62,950 bases of DNA from an uncultured Clostridia bacterium (GCA_944412445.1 CALYBJ010000015.1:1-62950); one strand, 5' to 3'; shown: positions 9,061 to 17,610, counted from the first letter of the stretch. Numbers and translations: made by a program. Notes: generated by a model from the letters alone, not told the origin.

Positions 9061-9897
9061 TCAGCAGTATTTCTCCTGATATTCCTTTAAATCGGGCATT
9101 ATTGATTTTCTCTGCTCGTTTGTCATGCCGTTAAACTCTCTGGCGAAGCCGCAGTAGGGCTTTATTATTTCGTCGGGAGTGCCTGCCCCTACAAGCTTAC
9201 CCTGATTTATCCATATTACTCTGTCGCAGAAGCTTGTCATTGTGGTTACCGCATGGCTTACAAATACTATCGTTTTTCCCGATTCCTTAAATTCGTCAAC
9301 CTTTGCAAGGCTCTTTTCCGTAAAGCTCGAGTCGCCTACCGCCAAAGCCTCGTCAACTATAAGTATGTCCGGATTGATATGAGCCGAAATGGCAAAGCCC
9401 AGCCTTGAACGCATACCGCTTGAATATGTTTTAACAGGCTGATTTATATGGATCCCTATATCGGCGAAATCTATAATATCCTGTTCGATTTCCTTTATCT
9501 GCTTTTCATTAAAGCCCAGAAGAAGGCATTTAAAGCGTATATTGTCTACGCCCGAAAGCTGAGGCCTCATGCCCGAGCTGGCGCATAGCATACTTACCTC
9601 GCCCTTAACGGAAACCGTTCCCTTTGTGGGAGTTGTTATGCCGGTAATAATACTGGCAAGAGTTGATTTGCCGCTGCCGTTAAGTCCTACAAGCCCCACA
9701 CATTCGCCCTTTTTCATGGTAAGGCTTATATCGTCCAAAGCCCTGAAGGTGGAAACTCTTGTATTTTTAATAAGCAGACCCTTTAATTTTTCTCCGAAGG
9801 TGGAATACAGAGGATAATCCTTTGTAATATGGCTGCATACGACAACATCTTCTCCGGCAGGCAAAGATTCGTTTTTCAATATATTATCCGTGTTCAT
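9061..9897 (-). CDS. Polysaccharide/teichoic-acid ABC exporter ATPase (TagH/Wzt type)
   Basis: This protein of about 278 residues is the nucleotide-binding subunit of an O-antigen/teichoic-acid type exporter. It shows Walker A GLNGSGKST, the signature YSSGMRSRLGFA, and Walker B ILIVDEALAVGD, a combination typical of TagH/RfbB/Wzt rather than of nutrient importers. It ends about 30 residues after the ATPase core, so it lacks the C-terminal carbohydrate-binding domain found on some Wzt proteins. The start is set at ATG 9897, seven bases after GGGAGG; the longer frame to 9924 overlaps the permease stop. It works with the permease gene immediately upstream. Confidence 0.92.
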   Translation of the reverse strand: MNTDNILKNESLPAGEDVVVCSHITKDYPLYSTFGEKLKGLLIKNTRVSTFRALDDISLTMKKGECVGLVGLNGSGKSTLASIITGITTPTKGTVSVKGEVSMLCASSGMRPQLSGVDNIRFKCLLLGFNEKQIKEIEQDIIDFADIGIHINQPVKTYSSGMRSRLGFAISAHINPDILIVDEALAVGDSSFTEKSLAKVDEFKESGKTIVFVSHAVTTMTSFCDRVIWINQGKLVGAGTPDEIIKPYCGFAREFNGMTNEQRKSIMPDLKEYQEKYC

Positions 9898-9910
9898 AAC
9901 CTTTCCTCCC

Positions 9911-10723
9911 TTACAGCAAATCAATAAACTTGTGTCTGAGTCTCATGTGGAGAATACAGCCGGCAATAAACATGGCAATGGAAATTGCCCAGAAAATCAG
10001 GCCCGTTGTAAGATTTTCGGAAAAATTCCAGCCGTAAAGAATAGTGTCGCGGTAGCCGTTAAGTATGTAGGCAAAGGGGTTGAGCTTCATAATAAGCATT
10101 AAAAGCCCGTTATCCTTTGAAGGCTCCCACATTACGGGAGAAATAAAGAAAAGAAATCTCAGGGCTGTATTGGAAAAGTTATGAAAATCCCTGAACAGAA
10201 CATTGACCGTTGAAGCTATAAGACCGTAGCCGGTAATAAAAAAGGTGCTGGCGAAAATATAATAGGGCAGGAGCCATACGCTGGAGCTAATTTTAGCTCC
10301 CGACGCCAGAACCACTCCGAAAACAATAACCATGGAGCAGATATGGGTAATAAAGTTTGCCGCTACCGTTTTTGTGGGAACGATTGCAATGGGAAAGCTC
10401 ATTCGCTTTAAAACGTCGCTGAAATTAAGAATAGACATATCGGCGCCAAGCATAGCCTGATTCATGTAGTACCAGCATATAATACCTACCACAAGCCATA
10501 CGATATAGGGAACGCCGTCAATGTCATCACCTCTTCTGAGACCTACGGAAAAAACGAACCAGTAAACGAGAATTTGCAGAGCAGGGTTCAGAAAATTCCA
10601 TAAAAAGCCGAAAAAAGTGCCGCCGTGCTGGCTTTTCAGCTCATATTTTGCAAGACGGAAAAGCCTTACCTTGTTATTCCAAATTTCAGAAACCACAGTT
10701 TTTACAGAACCGAAAACTCCCAT
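9911..10723 (-). CDS. Polysaccharide/teichoic-acid ABC exporter permease (TagG/Wzm type)
   Basis: This 270-residue integral membrane protein has about six hydrophobic segments and matches the ABC-2 permease family of glycan exporters. The amphipathic entry segment KYELKSQHGGTFFGFLWNFLNPALQ and the conserved FRDFHNFSNTALRFLFFISPVMW are characteristic. With the downstream ATPase it should move a lipid-linked or lipid-anchored glycan across the cytoplasmic membrane. It is the first gene of the operon; the ATG has an AAAGGTG site, and a near-perfect sigma-A promoter lies 53 bases upstream. Confidence 0.93.
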   Translation of the reverse strand: MGVFGSVKTVVSEIWNNKVRLFRLAKYELKSQHGGTFFGFLWNFLNPALQILVYWFVFSVGLRRGDDIDGVPYIVWLVVGIICWYYMNQAMLGADMSILNFSDVLKRMSFPIAIVPTKTVAANFITHICSMVIVFGVVLASGAKISSSVWLLPYYIFASTFFITGYGLIASTVNVLFRDFHNFSNTALRFLFFISPVMWEPSKDNGLLMLIMKLNPFAYILNGYRDTILYGWNFSENLTTGLIFWAISIAMFIAGCILHMRLRHKFIDLL

Positions 10724-10775
10724 AACAACACCTTTAATTTATTATAATGTTTTAAATATACTATGACATTTTTGT

Positions 10776-10804
10776 ATTATATCATTACAGCTATTCTTTG
10801 TCAA
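10776..10804 (-). promoter_or_regulatory. Sigma-A promoter of the glycan operon
   Basis: On the minus strand TTGACA (10804-10799) and TATAAT (10781-10776) are separated by exactly 17 bp, a full consensus match. It points at the ABC permease start and implies a leader of about 45 bases. Consensus strength suggests constitutive, substantial expression of the operon. Confidence 0.82.
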
Positions 10805-10876
10805 CACAAGCAGAAATTACAAGGGCATTATAATGAAATGCCGAAAAAAATGAGAAAAAATATATATTTATGTTTA

Positions 10877-10905
10877 TTGAAATCCGGAAGAATATGTGAT
10901 AATAT
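10877..10905 (+). promoter_or_regulatory. Sigma-A promoter of the 10.9-14.2 kb operon
   Basis: TTGAAA (10877-10882) is followed after 17 bp by TAATAT (10900-10905), with an upstream TG. It lies about 37 bases before the first ATG of the operon and is divergent from the glycan operon promoter about 100 bp away. Confidence 0.58.
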
Positions 10906-10941
10906 AAAAAATGTATATACAATTTAAAGGAATAATCAAAA

Positions 10942-11988
10942 ATGGAGCTTAAAAACAATCCTGAAGAGGAAGCTGAAAACAAAACGGTCATACCGGTAGT
11001 AAGCGGAAAAGAAGAAGAAGGAAAAAGAGGTAAAAATAAAAAGATGAAATTTTTAATAGGAGCGATTATAATAATAGCCGTAATAATTGCGGCGGCGGCA
11101 ATAATATCGGGAGCGGCAAAAAAGAAAAACGAAAAGCCGGCAGTACAGGAAGCATCAGGCGCCGAAGCGGGCACAGAGGAAGAAGAGGAAAAAGACACCG
11201 CTCCCGTAACATTCAGCGAGGATATTGAGTTTACCCTTGAGGGAGTATCGGCCGACTATGAAGATATGCTTCAGGAACACGCTTTTGACACTTCGGTTAC
11301 AACGCAGTACAAGCCGGAGAGCGCCACCATAAAGCCCCAGACAAATGCAGTATCTCCTGAGAAAAAGCCCGATATAACCACAGAGAAATATATAGAAACC
11401 ACCACTGTTAAAACAGACATTCCCGCGGCGTCTTCGGAAAAGGCAATTGATGTAATAAGAGCTTTTTTCAGCGGAAAATATTATTTTGACGGGGAGATGA
11501 TATCCGGCGGAAACAAGACGGTTCTTGAAATCGCCATGGACGGAGAAGATTTTGAAGCCTTCACGGAATTTGAGAAAAAGGACATAGCCATGATGAAAAT
11601 CGGCGGCAAATTATATATGCTGAACCCTGACACAATGAAATACACGGAGTTTTCATCGGCGGTACAGAAAATGATGGGCATAGACGAAAGCGCCTTCAGG
11701 TTTGAGTTTAACAGCATAAAATGCGACGCCGACAAGCCTTATTCGGTAACACAGGCAAAGTATAACGGAGAGGACGCCGTATGCTATACATACAAAACGG
11801 AAGAAAAGACAATGGAATTTACGGCGGTAGATGAAGAGATAAAGCAGCTTGCGGTATACGGTAAGGACGGCAGTGCGTCAATGGCTTTAAAGGCAGATGA
11901 ATTTACCGGGGAAATACCGGGAGATATGCTGACTCTTCAAGGTTATTCAAAGACAAATATGATATCCTTTTTCAGCGCGCTGATGTAA
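10942..11988 (+). CDS. Membrane-anchored protein, paralogue of the next gene
   Basis: I do not recognise a named family for this 348-residue protein. A charged cytoplasmic N-terminus of about 35 residues is followed by one transmembrane helix (FLIGAIIIIAVIIAAAAII, about 36-56), an acidic segment, and a Thr/Pro linker (about 110-160). A globular extracellular domain fills the C-terminal ~180 residues. That domain shares motifs with the next gene: AFFSGKYYFDG, KIGGKLYML, KYTEFSSAVQKMMGID, and a final IPGDMLTLQGY. The same domain is recognisable in weaker form in the dockerin protein at 25087. The ATG follows AAAGGA. A role in envelope sensing or extracellular binding is possible, but nothing in the sequence proves it. 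Confidence 0.8.
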   Translation: MELKNNPEEEAENKTVIPVVSGKEEEGKRGKNKKMKFLIGAIIIIAVIIAAAAIISGAAKKKNEKPAVQEASGAEAGTEEEEEKDTAPVTFSEDIEFTLEGVSADYEDMLQEHAFDTSVTTQYKPESATIKPQTNAVSPEKKPDITTEKYIETTTVKTDIPAASSEKAIDVIRAFFSGKYYFDGEMISGGNKTVLEIAMDGEDFEAFTEFEKKDIAMMKIGGKLYMLNPDTMKYTEFSSAVQKMMGIDESAFRFEFNSIKCDADKPYSVTQAKYNGEDAVCYTYKTEEKTMEFTAVDEEIKQLAVYGKDGSASMALKADEFTGEIPGDMLTLQGYSKTNMISFFSALM

Positions 11989-12038
11989 AAGGGATACACG
12001 CCGAAAGGCAAATAAACCAACAAACGGAGGAAATAAAA

Positions 12039-13121
12039 ATGGAAGACAACAACAGCAAGCTTTTTCCCGACGAAAACGGACAGGATCAGCCCGTACCGGC
12101 AGAAGAGGAAAAAGAAGAGAGAATTCCTTACCGGGCAAGCTCTGAGGAGAATGCGTCCATAGAGACCGTATCGGAAGATCCGCCGAAAAAAGACAACAAA
12201 AAAACATTGATTTTAATTGTCTGCACAGTAATAGCGGTAATAGCCGTAGCTCTTGTAGTAATTTTATCTTTAAGCGGAAAAGAGATTGGCAAAAACAACG
12301 AGGACGCTTCAGAGGAAACTACCGCAAAGAACATAAGCACAGGAAACATATCATATGAAGATTTTACCGGAGAATACACAGACGAAAACGGAAATGTAAT
12401 TTCAAGGGAAGAATATGTTTCCCAGCTTAACGACAAGCTTCAGAACTCACAAACCCAGTTAAATCCCGAAAATATCGGCACGGAAAGTCCCAACGAAATC
12501 GTTGAAAACACCACGGCGCCCGTAACCCAGGGCTCCACGGCTTCGGACAAGGATCAGCTTTCAAAGGCGGAAGCCCAGATAAAAGCATTTTTCAACCACT
12601 CCTGCTACTATAAGGGCGTAATGTACTCAAGCACGGAAAACGCGCCTCTTTCCGTAGCTTTTGACGGGGACAACTTTGAGTTTTTAACAAATCTCGAAGG
12701 CGTGGAAGTATCTTTTGCAAAAATTGACGGCAAGCTTTATCTTAAAAGACCTGCGGTCAAACAGTATGTGGAGCTTTCCGACGCCGTAATGAGCCTTATA
12801 GGCTTTGACGCCGATTCGCTTAATCTTGATATGACGGGAGCAAGCTTTTCGGCTGCCAACTCAAAGCTTGTAGGAACTTATGACATTACCGTAAACGGAG
12901 AAAAAGGCGTGTGCCATGAGTACAGCGGCGAAAACGGAAAAATAATGAAGTTCTACTCGACAGACGGAAACCTTGTTCAGATAAATTCCTACAATGCCGA
13001 CGGAACTACCGATGTTGAAATGGTAATAAGCTATTTTTCCGAGTCGATTCCGGGAGATCAGCTGACCCTTAAAGGCTTTGCCTCCTCATCAATATTTGAA
13101 ATGTTTGCAGACATAATGTAA
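12039..13121 (+). CDS. Membrane-anchored protein, paralogue of the preceding gene
   Basis: This 360-residue unrecognised protein repeats the preceding gene's layout: acidic cytoplasmic N-terminus, one transmembrane helix (LILIVCTVIAVIAVALVVIL, about 53-72), Asn/Thr/Glu-rich linker, and an extracellular C-terminal domain. Shared motifs are AFFNHSCYYKG, VAFDGDNFEFL, KIDGKLYLKRP, YVELSDAVMSLIGFD and the closing IPGDQLTLKGF. The segment EYTDENGNVISREEYVSQL in the linker is not in the neighbour. The ATG is preceded by a strong GGAGG site 50 bases after the previous stop, so the two are almost certainly co-transcribed. They look like a tandem duplication that has diverged. Confidence 0.8.
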   Translation: MEDNNSKLFPDENGQDQPVPAEEEKEERIPYRASSEENASIETVSEDPPKKDNKKTLILIVCTVIAVIAVALVVILSLSGKEIGKNNEDASEETTAKNISTGNISYEDFTGEYTDENGNVISREEYVSQLNDKLQNSQTQLNPENIGTESPNEIVENTTAPVTQGSTASDKDQLSKAEAQIKAFFNHSCYYKGVMYSSTENAPLSVAFDGDNFEFLTNLEGVEVSFAKIDGKLYLKRPAVKQYVELSDAVMSLIGFDADSLNLDMTGASFSAANSKLVGTYDITVNGEKGVCHEYSGENGKIMKFYSTDGNLVQINSYNADGTTDVEMVISYFSESIPGDQLTLKGFASSSIFEMFADIM

Positions 13122-13146
13122 TTTTCCGTTAAAGGAGATATGAAAA

Positions 13147-14199
13147 ATGAGATGTCCCCGGTGCAATAATATAATAAACGATGATTCAAGATTTTGCAGC
13201 TACTGCGGAGCGGAGTTTGTAGGAGAAGAAGAAGTAATAAGGATAGAGCAGGAAGCTTCCGGTGATGATTACACAAGCAATTCTGATTTGCACGGCGCCG
13301 TTACGGAAAATAATTATCAGCCCGGACAGAATAATCCTCCTAAAAACAAAAAAGCCCTTGCGGTACAGCTGATAATAACGCTGTGCGTGCTTGTTCTTAT
13401 ATGCGGAATACTGCTGTTTGTAGGAATTTATACAGGCAGGATAGGCGGTACGGGCGAGGTTGTAACCGACGCCGCCGGAGAAGAGATAAGAGAGGGCAGA
13501 GGCACCGTAACGATGACCGTAAAGGATACTGACGGCACTGTGAGAACTATTGAAAGCGACAAGTCCCTTGTTACTCCGGAAGCAATTCTGACGGAATATA
13601 CCTCTGTCATGAACGGTCTTAAAAGCGACGCTCCGGCGTTTACAAAAGTAAGGTATCAGAATCTTCCCGCTGAGCATCAGAGCCTGGGAAGCGTAGGAAG
13701 CTTAGTGCTTTCCATAATCGAAAAGCACGTGACCTCCAAAAATGCTGTGCCCTCTACTCAGTATAACGCCGGCAACGCCGACAAGCTGCCGCTTATTGAC
13801 TCCTTGTACGGCTGTCTTTTAACGGACAGCACGAAAATCAAAAACGCCTATACTGAAATTCTGGGAGACGGCAAATATAAAATCGTCATAACAGTACAGG
13901 ACGAAGTCAACCCCAAGGCATTGACAGCCGGAGCCACAGCAACCGACAGCGCAGTAAACGGAATGTTCAACCCTTACGAGCCGGGAGAGATAATATCATC
14001 AATAGCGGAGCTTGCCATGAGCAATATTGATTTCACATACACGGACTGCACCGCAACGGTTGTTTACGATTACGATTCAAAACAGGTTCAGTCAGTCAAT
14101 ATGACCATGAACATAGATATTACAGCCGACACCGTTCTTTCTCAGATAAGCGCCAGAATAGTGGACATAACGGAATATTCTAATTTTATTTATATGTAA
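13147..14199 (+). CDS. Zinc-ribbon membrane protein of unknown function
   Basis: This 350-residue protein starts with a zinc ribbon (MRCPRCNN, FCSYCGAEF: two CxxC pairs within 22 residues). An acidic linker and one transmembrane helix (LIITLCVLVLICGILLFVGI, about 77-97) follow. The rest is an extracellular region of about 250 residues that I cannot assign. It starts 25 bases after the previous gene with an AAAGGAGAT site and is followed by a strong terminator, so it is the last gene of a three-gene operon. Its extracellular domain is not visibly the same as that of the two upstream paralogues. Zinc ribbon plus transmembrane helix is common in Clostridia for proteins without known activity. 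Confidence 0.78.
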   Translation: MRCPRCNNIINDDSRFCSYCGAEFVGEEEVIRIEQEASGDDYTSNSDLHGAVTENNYQPGQNNPPKNKKALAVQLIITLCVLVLICGILLFVGIYTGRIGGTGEVVTDAAGEEIREGRGTVTMTVKDTDGTVRTIESDKSLVTPEAILTEYTSVMNGLKSDAPAFTKVRYQNLPAEHQSLGSVGSLVLSIIEKHVTSKNAVPSTQYNAGNADKLPLIDSLYGCLLTDSTKIKNAYTEILGDGKYKIVITVQDEVNPKALTAGATATDSAVNGMFNPYEPGEIISSIAELAMSNIDFTYTDCTATVVYDYDSKQVQSVNMTMNIDITADTVLSQISARIVDITEYSNFIYM

Positions 14200-14218
14200 A
14201 CTTCATTAATCGAATCTT

Positions 14219-14252
14219 AAAGTCTTTCGCAGAAGCGGAAGACTTTATTTTT
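14219..14252 (+). terminator. Terminator of the three-gene membrane-protein operon
   Basis: A 12-bp stem (AAAGTCTTTCGC / GCGGAAGACTTT, one T-G pair) with an AGAA loop is followed by ATTTTTTA, 20 bases after the stop codon. Confidence 0.87.
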
Positions 14253-14302
14253 TATATATTTCACCATATTGCCTTTCCCTGTTACAAATTGCGCCATACC
14301 CT

Positions 14303-14337
14303 TTGCGACATGATTTTTATTAACCTTGACTTATAAT
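14303..14337 (+). promoter_or_regulatory. Candidate Spo0A-dependent spoIIE promoter
   Basis: TATAAT at 14332-14337 has no -35 box at the normal 17 bp. TTGCGA lies 23 bp upstream at 14303-14308, the long-spacer layout known for the Spo0A-activated spoIIE and spoIIG promoters of Bacillus. TGCGACA at 14304-14310 overlaps it and matches an inverted 0A box (TTCGACA) at 6 of 7 positions. A weaker copy, TGCGCCA, lies 14 bp further upstream. The match to the known architecture is seen; regulation by Spo0A is inferred. Confidence 0.42.
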
Positions 14338-14369
14338 TTAAGTAATAATGTAATAAAGCGGTGAATATA

Positions 14370-16697
14370 ATGTATGATGTAAAAAAACTCAGGGATATTA
14401 AGGACAGCGATGAATTTTTAAAATATTGCCTTTCCGTCTTTACAAAACAGGGAGGCGCGGCTCTCTGGGGGTTCGTATGCTCTCTGGGCAGAATCAGAAC
14501 CCTGTCCCCCTTCGGAGTTTCCGCCTCAGCGGCGATTTTTCCCCAGTATATCCCTGCGGCTGTTTTAGGCAGCGCCGTAGGCTATTTGTTTTTATGGGGA
14601 TTTTCCGTTTCGGCTCTGAGATATATGGCTGCGGCGGCAATAGGCGGCATTATTTCATATCTTCTGAAAAAAAGCCTGAAGCCTCAGTACTTCCGTCATT
14701 TCAGCGCTTTGGCGTCTTTTTTCGCCCTTGTTTCAACGGGACTTGTCATGAGCGTTTCAATAACTCTTTCTCTTGAGGAAATCGCAATGTTCTTCGCCGA
14801 GGGAGCAGTTTCCGGCGCCGCCGCCTACTTTTTAAACAAGGGAATAAATATCAACCCTCTTAAAAACTGCGCCTCAAGGCTTTCAGGAAGCGAAACAGCC
14901 TCCGTCCTTGTAATTTTCAGCGTTGTTCTTCTTTCCTTAAAAAATTTTGATATTGCTTCTTTTTCTCCTGCCGTTACGGCAGGAGTATACGCCGTTCTTG
15001 TTACCGCCTGCTACGGCGGCGAAAAATACGGCTCCCTTGCGGGTATATGCGCCGGCGCCGTCCTGGGCTTTTCCTCAGAGGCTTCCTTTATTACCGCAGG
15101 CACCGCTCTGGGAGGTCTTCTCTCAGGCATTTTCGGCAGAAACAACAGATTTTTCGCCTCTGTTATTTTTATACTCACCTTAAGCGTTTGGGCTTTTTCT
15201 CCCTCTGACCCCGCGGAAGCCTTAGGCGTTCTCTATTCATCAGGCGCCGCCGCAGTGCTGTTTTTGGCTTCTCCCAAAAGTCTTGCGTCCTTTTATAAAG
15301 AAATTTTTTCTCTTTCCGACGACGGAGTTTTTCTGTCAGGTCAGAGAAAAGTGCTTAAAATGCGTCTTTACTCAGCCGCCGACAGCATGAATTCAGTATC
15401 AAACACCGTAAAGGCTCTTGCGGGAATATACAGAAAAAGAACTGCACCGAAAAAAGAGCAGATAACTATAAACGTATGCAATAAGGTTTGCAGAAAATGC
15501 AGCCGCTATGAAAGCTGCTGGCAGGAGAACGGCAGCCTTACCCTGAGCTATTTTGAAAGAATATCCGACGCCCTTAAAAACAGCGAATCCCTTACGGAAA
15601 AGGATATACCCTATAAATTTTTCGGAGAGTGTCTTGAGCCGGAAAAGGTTATAAACGCCGTGTCCTCGGAAACGGCAAAATACAAAGCCGCCATGCGTGA
15701 AACGGTGAAAACAGGAGAAACAGTCAATATCGTATCGGATCAGTTTTCATCCGTCTGGGGACTGCTTAACGATTTTTCCCGTTCAATGGAAACAGCCGAG
15801 GAATATGTGCCGGAGCTTTCCGAGCTTGCAAGAACCGTGCTTGAAAATGATTTCGATATGAATATAATAAGCGCCGGAGTTTTCAAAAACAGCGAAAAGA
15901 AGCTTTACTGCGAAATAACCCTCAGAGGACAGAAAAAATTCGATTCCGATGCAGTCTGCGAGGCCCTGTGCAAAATTCTTGACAGACCCTTTGAAAAGCC
16001 TGTAATAAGACGGCTTTCCGGAGATGTCATAAGCTTCAATATATGCGAAAAGACAAAATACAAAGTAAGCTGCGGCGGTTACCAGATAAACTCCGGAGAC
16101 GGAAAATGGTGCGGCGATACCTTTGACAGCTTTTTTGACGGAAAAGGAAATTTCATAATGATATTAAGCGACGGCATGGGAACCGGTCAGAAGGCGGCGG
16201 CAGATTCCGTTTTATGCTGTTCTCTTTCGGGAACCCTTTTAAAGGGAGGCTTTCCTCCTGACAGCATTATCAACGTTATAAATTCTGCAATGCTTGTGCG
16301 CTCAGGTGAAGAATCCCTTGCAACAATGGATATTGCCGTAATCAATCTGTATAACGGACTTGTTGAGTTTTACAAGGCGGGAGCAAGCTTTTCCCTTGTA
16401 ATGAAGCACTTCAAGCTGCTGAAAGCCGAAAAGCCCTCTCTTCCTCTGGGAATACTGAGAAATGTGGCATTTGAGAAAATCAGCATAACCGTAAGAGATG
16501 GAGATACGGTGGTTATGATGTCCGACGGAGTAACTCAGAAGGCGGCGGCAATGTGGAGAGATATATTAAGAGACGCCCAGAGCTATCAGGGAAAAGAGCT
16601 TGCGGACAAGCTTGCAAAAACCGCAACCCTTAACACGGATAAGGACAGCCGCGACGATATTACGGTATTAACGGGAACACTGACGCTGAATATATGA
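14370..16697 (+). CDS. spoIIE: Stage II sporulation protein E (SpoIIE phosphatase)
   Basis: SpoIIE is the membrane-bound PP2C-type phosphatase that dephosphorylates the anti-anti-sigma factor SpoIIAA and so activates sigma F in the forespore. This 775-residue protein has about ten hydrophobic segments in the first ~310 residues, a central regulatory region with a Cys cluster (CNKVCRKCSRYESCW), and a C-terminal PP2C domain with the metal motif ILSDGMGTGQKAA, then GLVEFYKAGAS and MSDGVTQ. I place the start at ATG 14370, preceded by AGCGGTG; a GTG at 14361 would add three residues. It stands alone between two terminator-bounded units. It is direct evidence that the host forms endospores. Confidence 0.95.
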   Translation: MYDVKKLRDIKDSDEFLKYCLSVFTKQGGAALWGFVCSLGRIRTLSPFGVSASAAIFPQYIPAAVLGSAVGYLFLWGFSVSALRYMAAAAIGGIISYLLKKSLKPQYFRHFSALASFFALVSTGLVMSVSITLSLEEIAMFFAEGAVSGAAAYFLNKGININPLKNCASRLSGSETASVLVIFSVVLLSLKNFDIASFSPAVTAGVYAVLVTACYGGEKYGSLAGICAGAVLGFSSEASFITAGTALGGLLSGIFGRNNRFFASVIFILTLSVWAFSPSDPAEALGVLYSSGAAAVLFLASPKSLASFYKEIFSLSDDGVFLSGQRKVLKMRLYSAADSMNSVSNTVKALAGIYRKRTAPKKEQITINVCNKVCRKCSRYESCWQENGSLTLSYFERISDALKNSESLTEKDIPYKFFGECLEPEKVINAVSSETAKYKAAMRETVKTGETVNIVSDQFSSVWGLLNDFSRSMETAEEYVPELSELARTVLENDFDMNIISAGVFKNSEKKLYCEITLRGQKKFDSDAVCEALCKILDRPFEKPVIRRLSGDVISFNICEKTKYKVSCGGYQINSGDGKWCGDTFDSFFDGKGNFIMILSDGMGTGQKAAADSVLCCSLSGTLLKGGFPPDSIINVINSAMLVRSGEESLATMDIAVINLYNGLVEFYKAGASFSLVMKHFKLLKAEKPSLPLGILRNVAFEKISITVRDGDTVVMMSDGVTQKAAAMWRDILRDAQSYQGKELADKLAKTATLNTDKDSRDDITVLTGTLTLNI

Positions 16698-16797
16698 ATA
16701 AATAAAAAATATTCTCTGTTAAAAATATAAAAAATTTTGCTTTATAAATTAAAAAGGCGGCAAACTGCCTGAAAAACAGGTATATTAAAAAATTTCC

Positions 16798-16826
16798 TTG
16801 CAATAATAACCTTGTCATTATATAAT
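16798..16826 (+). promoter_or_regulatory. Sigma-A promoter of the sufCB operon
   Basis: TTGCAA (16798-16803), 17 bp, then a perfect TATAAT (16821-16826). It lies about 55 bases before sufC. The same TTGCAA-17-TATAAT arrangement precedes argG in this window. Confidence 0.75.
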
Positions 16827-16830
16827 ATTA

Positions 16831-16851
16831 TAATATATTAAAAATATATTA
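16831..16851. promoter_or_regulatory. Inverted repeat just downstream of the suf promoter
   Basis: TAATATAT, five bases, then ATATATTA forms a perfect 8-bp-arm inverted repeat at about +1 to +20 of the predicted transcript. Its position suits a repressor operator, for example for an Fe-S responsive Rrf2 regulator, but the A+T richness makes a chance match possible and no regulator gene is nearby. Confidence 0.3.
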
Positions 16852-16881
16852 ATACTTAAAGCAAGGAGAAAATAAAACAAT

Positions 16882-17610
16882 ATGCTTGAGCTTAAAAATA
16901 TAAGTTTTGCCGTAAACGACGGAAAAGATGACTTAGGCATCGTAAAGGATGTAAGCTTTACTGTTGACGACGGAAAATTCATAGTGATAACAGGCCCCAA
17001 CGGCGGCGGAAAATCAACTCTCGCAAGGCTTATTATGGGCATCGAAAAGCCCACGGCAGGACAGATAATTTTCAACGGAACCGATATTGCCGGAATGAGC
17101 ATAACCGAAAGAGCGAAAATGGGCATAGGCTATGCTTTTCAGCAGCCTCCCAGATTTAAAGGCCTTACCGTAAGAAGGCTTTTAAGCCTTGCCCACGGAA
17201 GCGAGCTGCCTGAGGACCAGTGCTGTTCATACCTTACAAAGGTAGGGCTTTGCTCAAAGGATTACCTTAACAGAGAGGTTGACGCTTCCCTTTCAGGAGG
17301 GGAAGTAAAAAGAATAGAAATCGCAACTCTTATGGCAAGGGATTTAAAGCTTGCCATATACGACGAGCCGGAAGCGGGCATAGACCTTTGGAGCTTTACC
17401 ATGCTTGTGGAGAGCTTTAAGTCAATGATGAAAAACAGGCGTGAAAGCGTAATAATAATTTCCCATCAGGAGAGAATAATGCAGCTTGCCGACGAGATTA
17501 TCGTTATCGCCGACGGAAAAATCAGAGACAGAGGACCCAAAAACGAGATTTTCCCCAAGCTTATGGGAGAATTTTCAGAGGGCTGCGATTTCAGAGGAAA
17601 AGAGGGCTGA
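16882..17610 (+). CDS. sufC: Fe-S cluster assembly ATPase SufC (SmsC type)
   Basis: This 242-residue ABC-class ATPase belongs to the SufC family that drives iron-sulfur cluster assembly on the SufB scaffold in the cytoplasm. Walker A is GPNGGGKST, the signature is LSGGEVKRIEIATLMARD, and Walker B is LAIYDEPEAGIDLWS, the last typical of SufC. The start follows AAGGAG 10 bases upstream. It lies 2 bases before the single SufB/D-type gene. No sufD, sufS or sufU is present, so this is the minimal two-gene arrangement described as the SMS system in many anaerobes. Confidence 0.93.
   Translation: MLELKNISFAVNDGKDDLGIVKDVSFTVDDGKFIVITGPNGGGKSTLARLIMGIEKPTAGQIIFNGTDIAGMSITERAKMGIGYAFQQPPRFKGLTVRRLLSLAHGSELPEDQCCSYLTKVGLCSKDYLNREVDASLSGGEVKRIEIATLMARDLKLAIYDEPEAGIDLWSFTMLVESFKSMMKNRRESVIIISHQERIMQLADEIIVIADGKIRDRGPKNEIFPKLMGEFSEGCDFRGKEG

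Noticed and set aside
10791..11198. Minus-strand Ser/Phe-rich reading frame opposite the first anchored protein
   Set aside because: It is antisense to the charged N-terminus of the real gene and overlaps both divergent promoters.
16749..16770. Terminator after spoIIE (AGGCGG-CAAA-CTGCCT hairpin)
   Set aside because: The hairpin is followed by GAAAAACAGG rather than a T tract, so I do not call it an intrinsic terminator.
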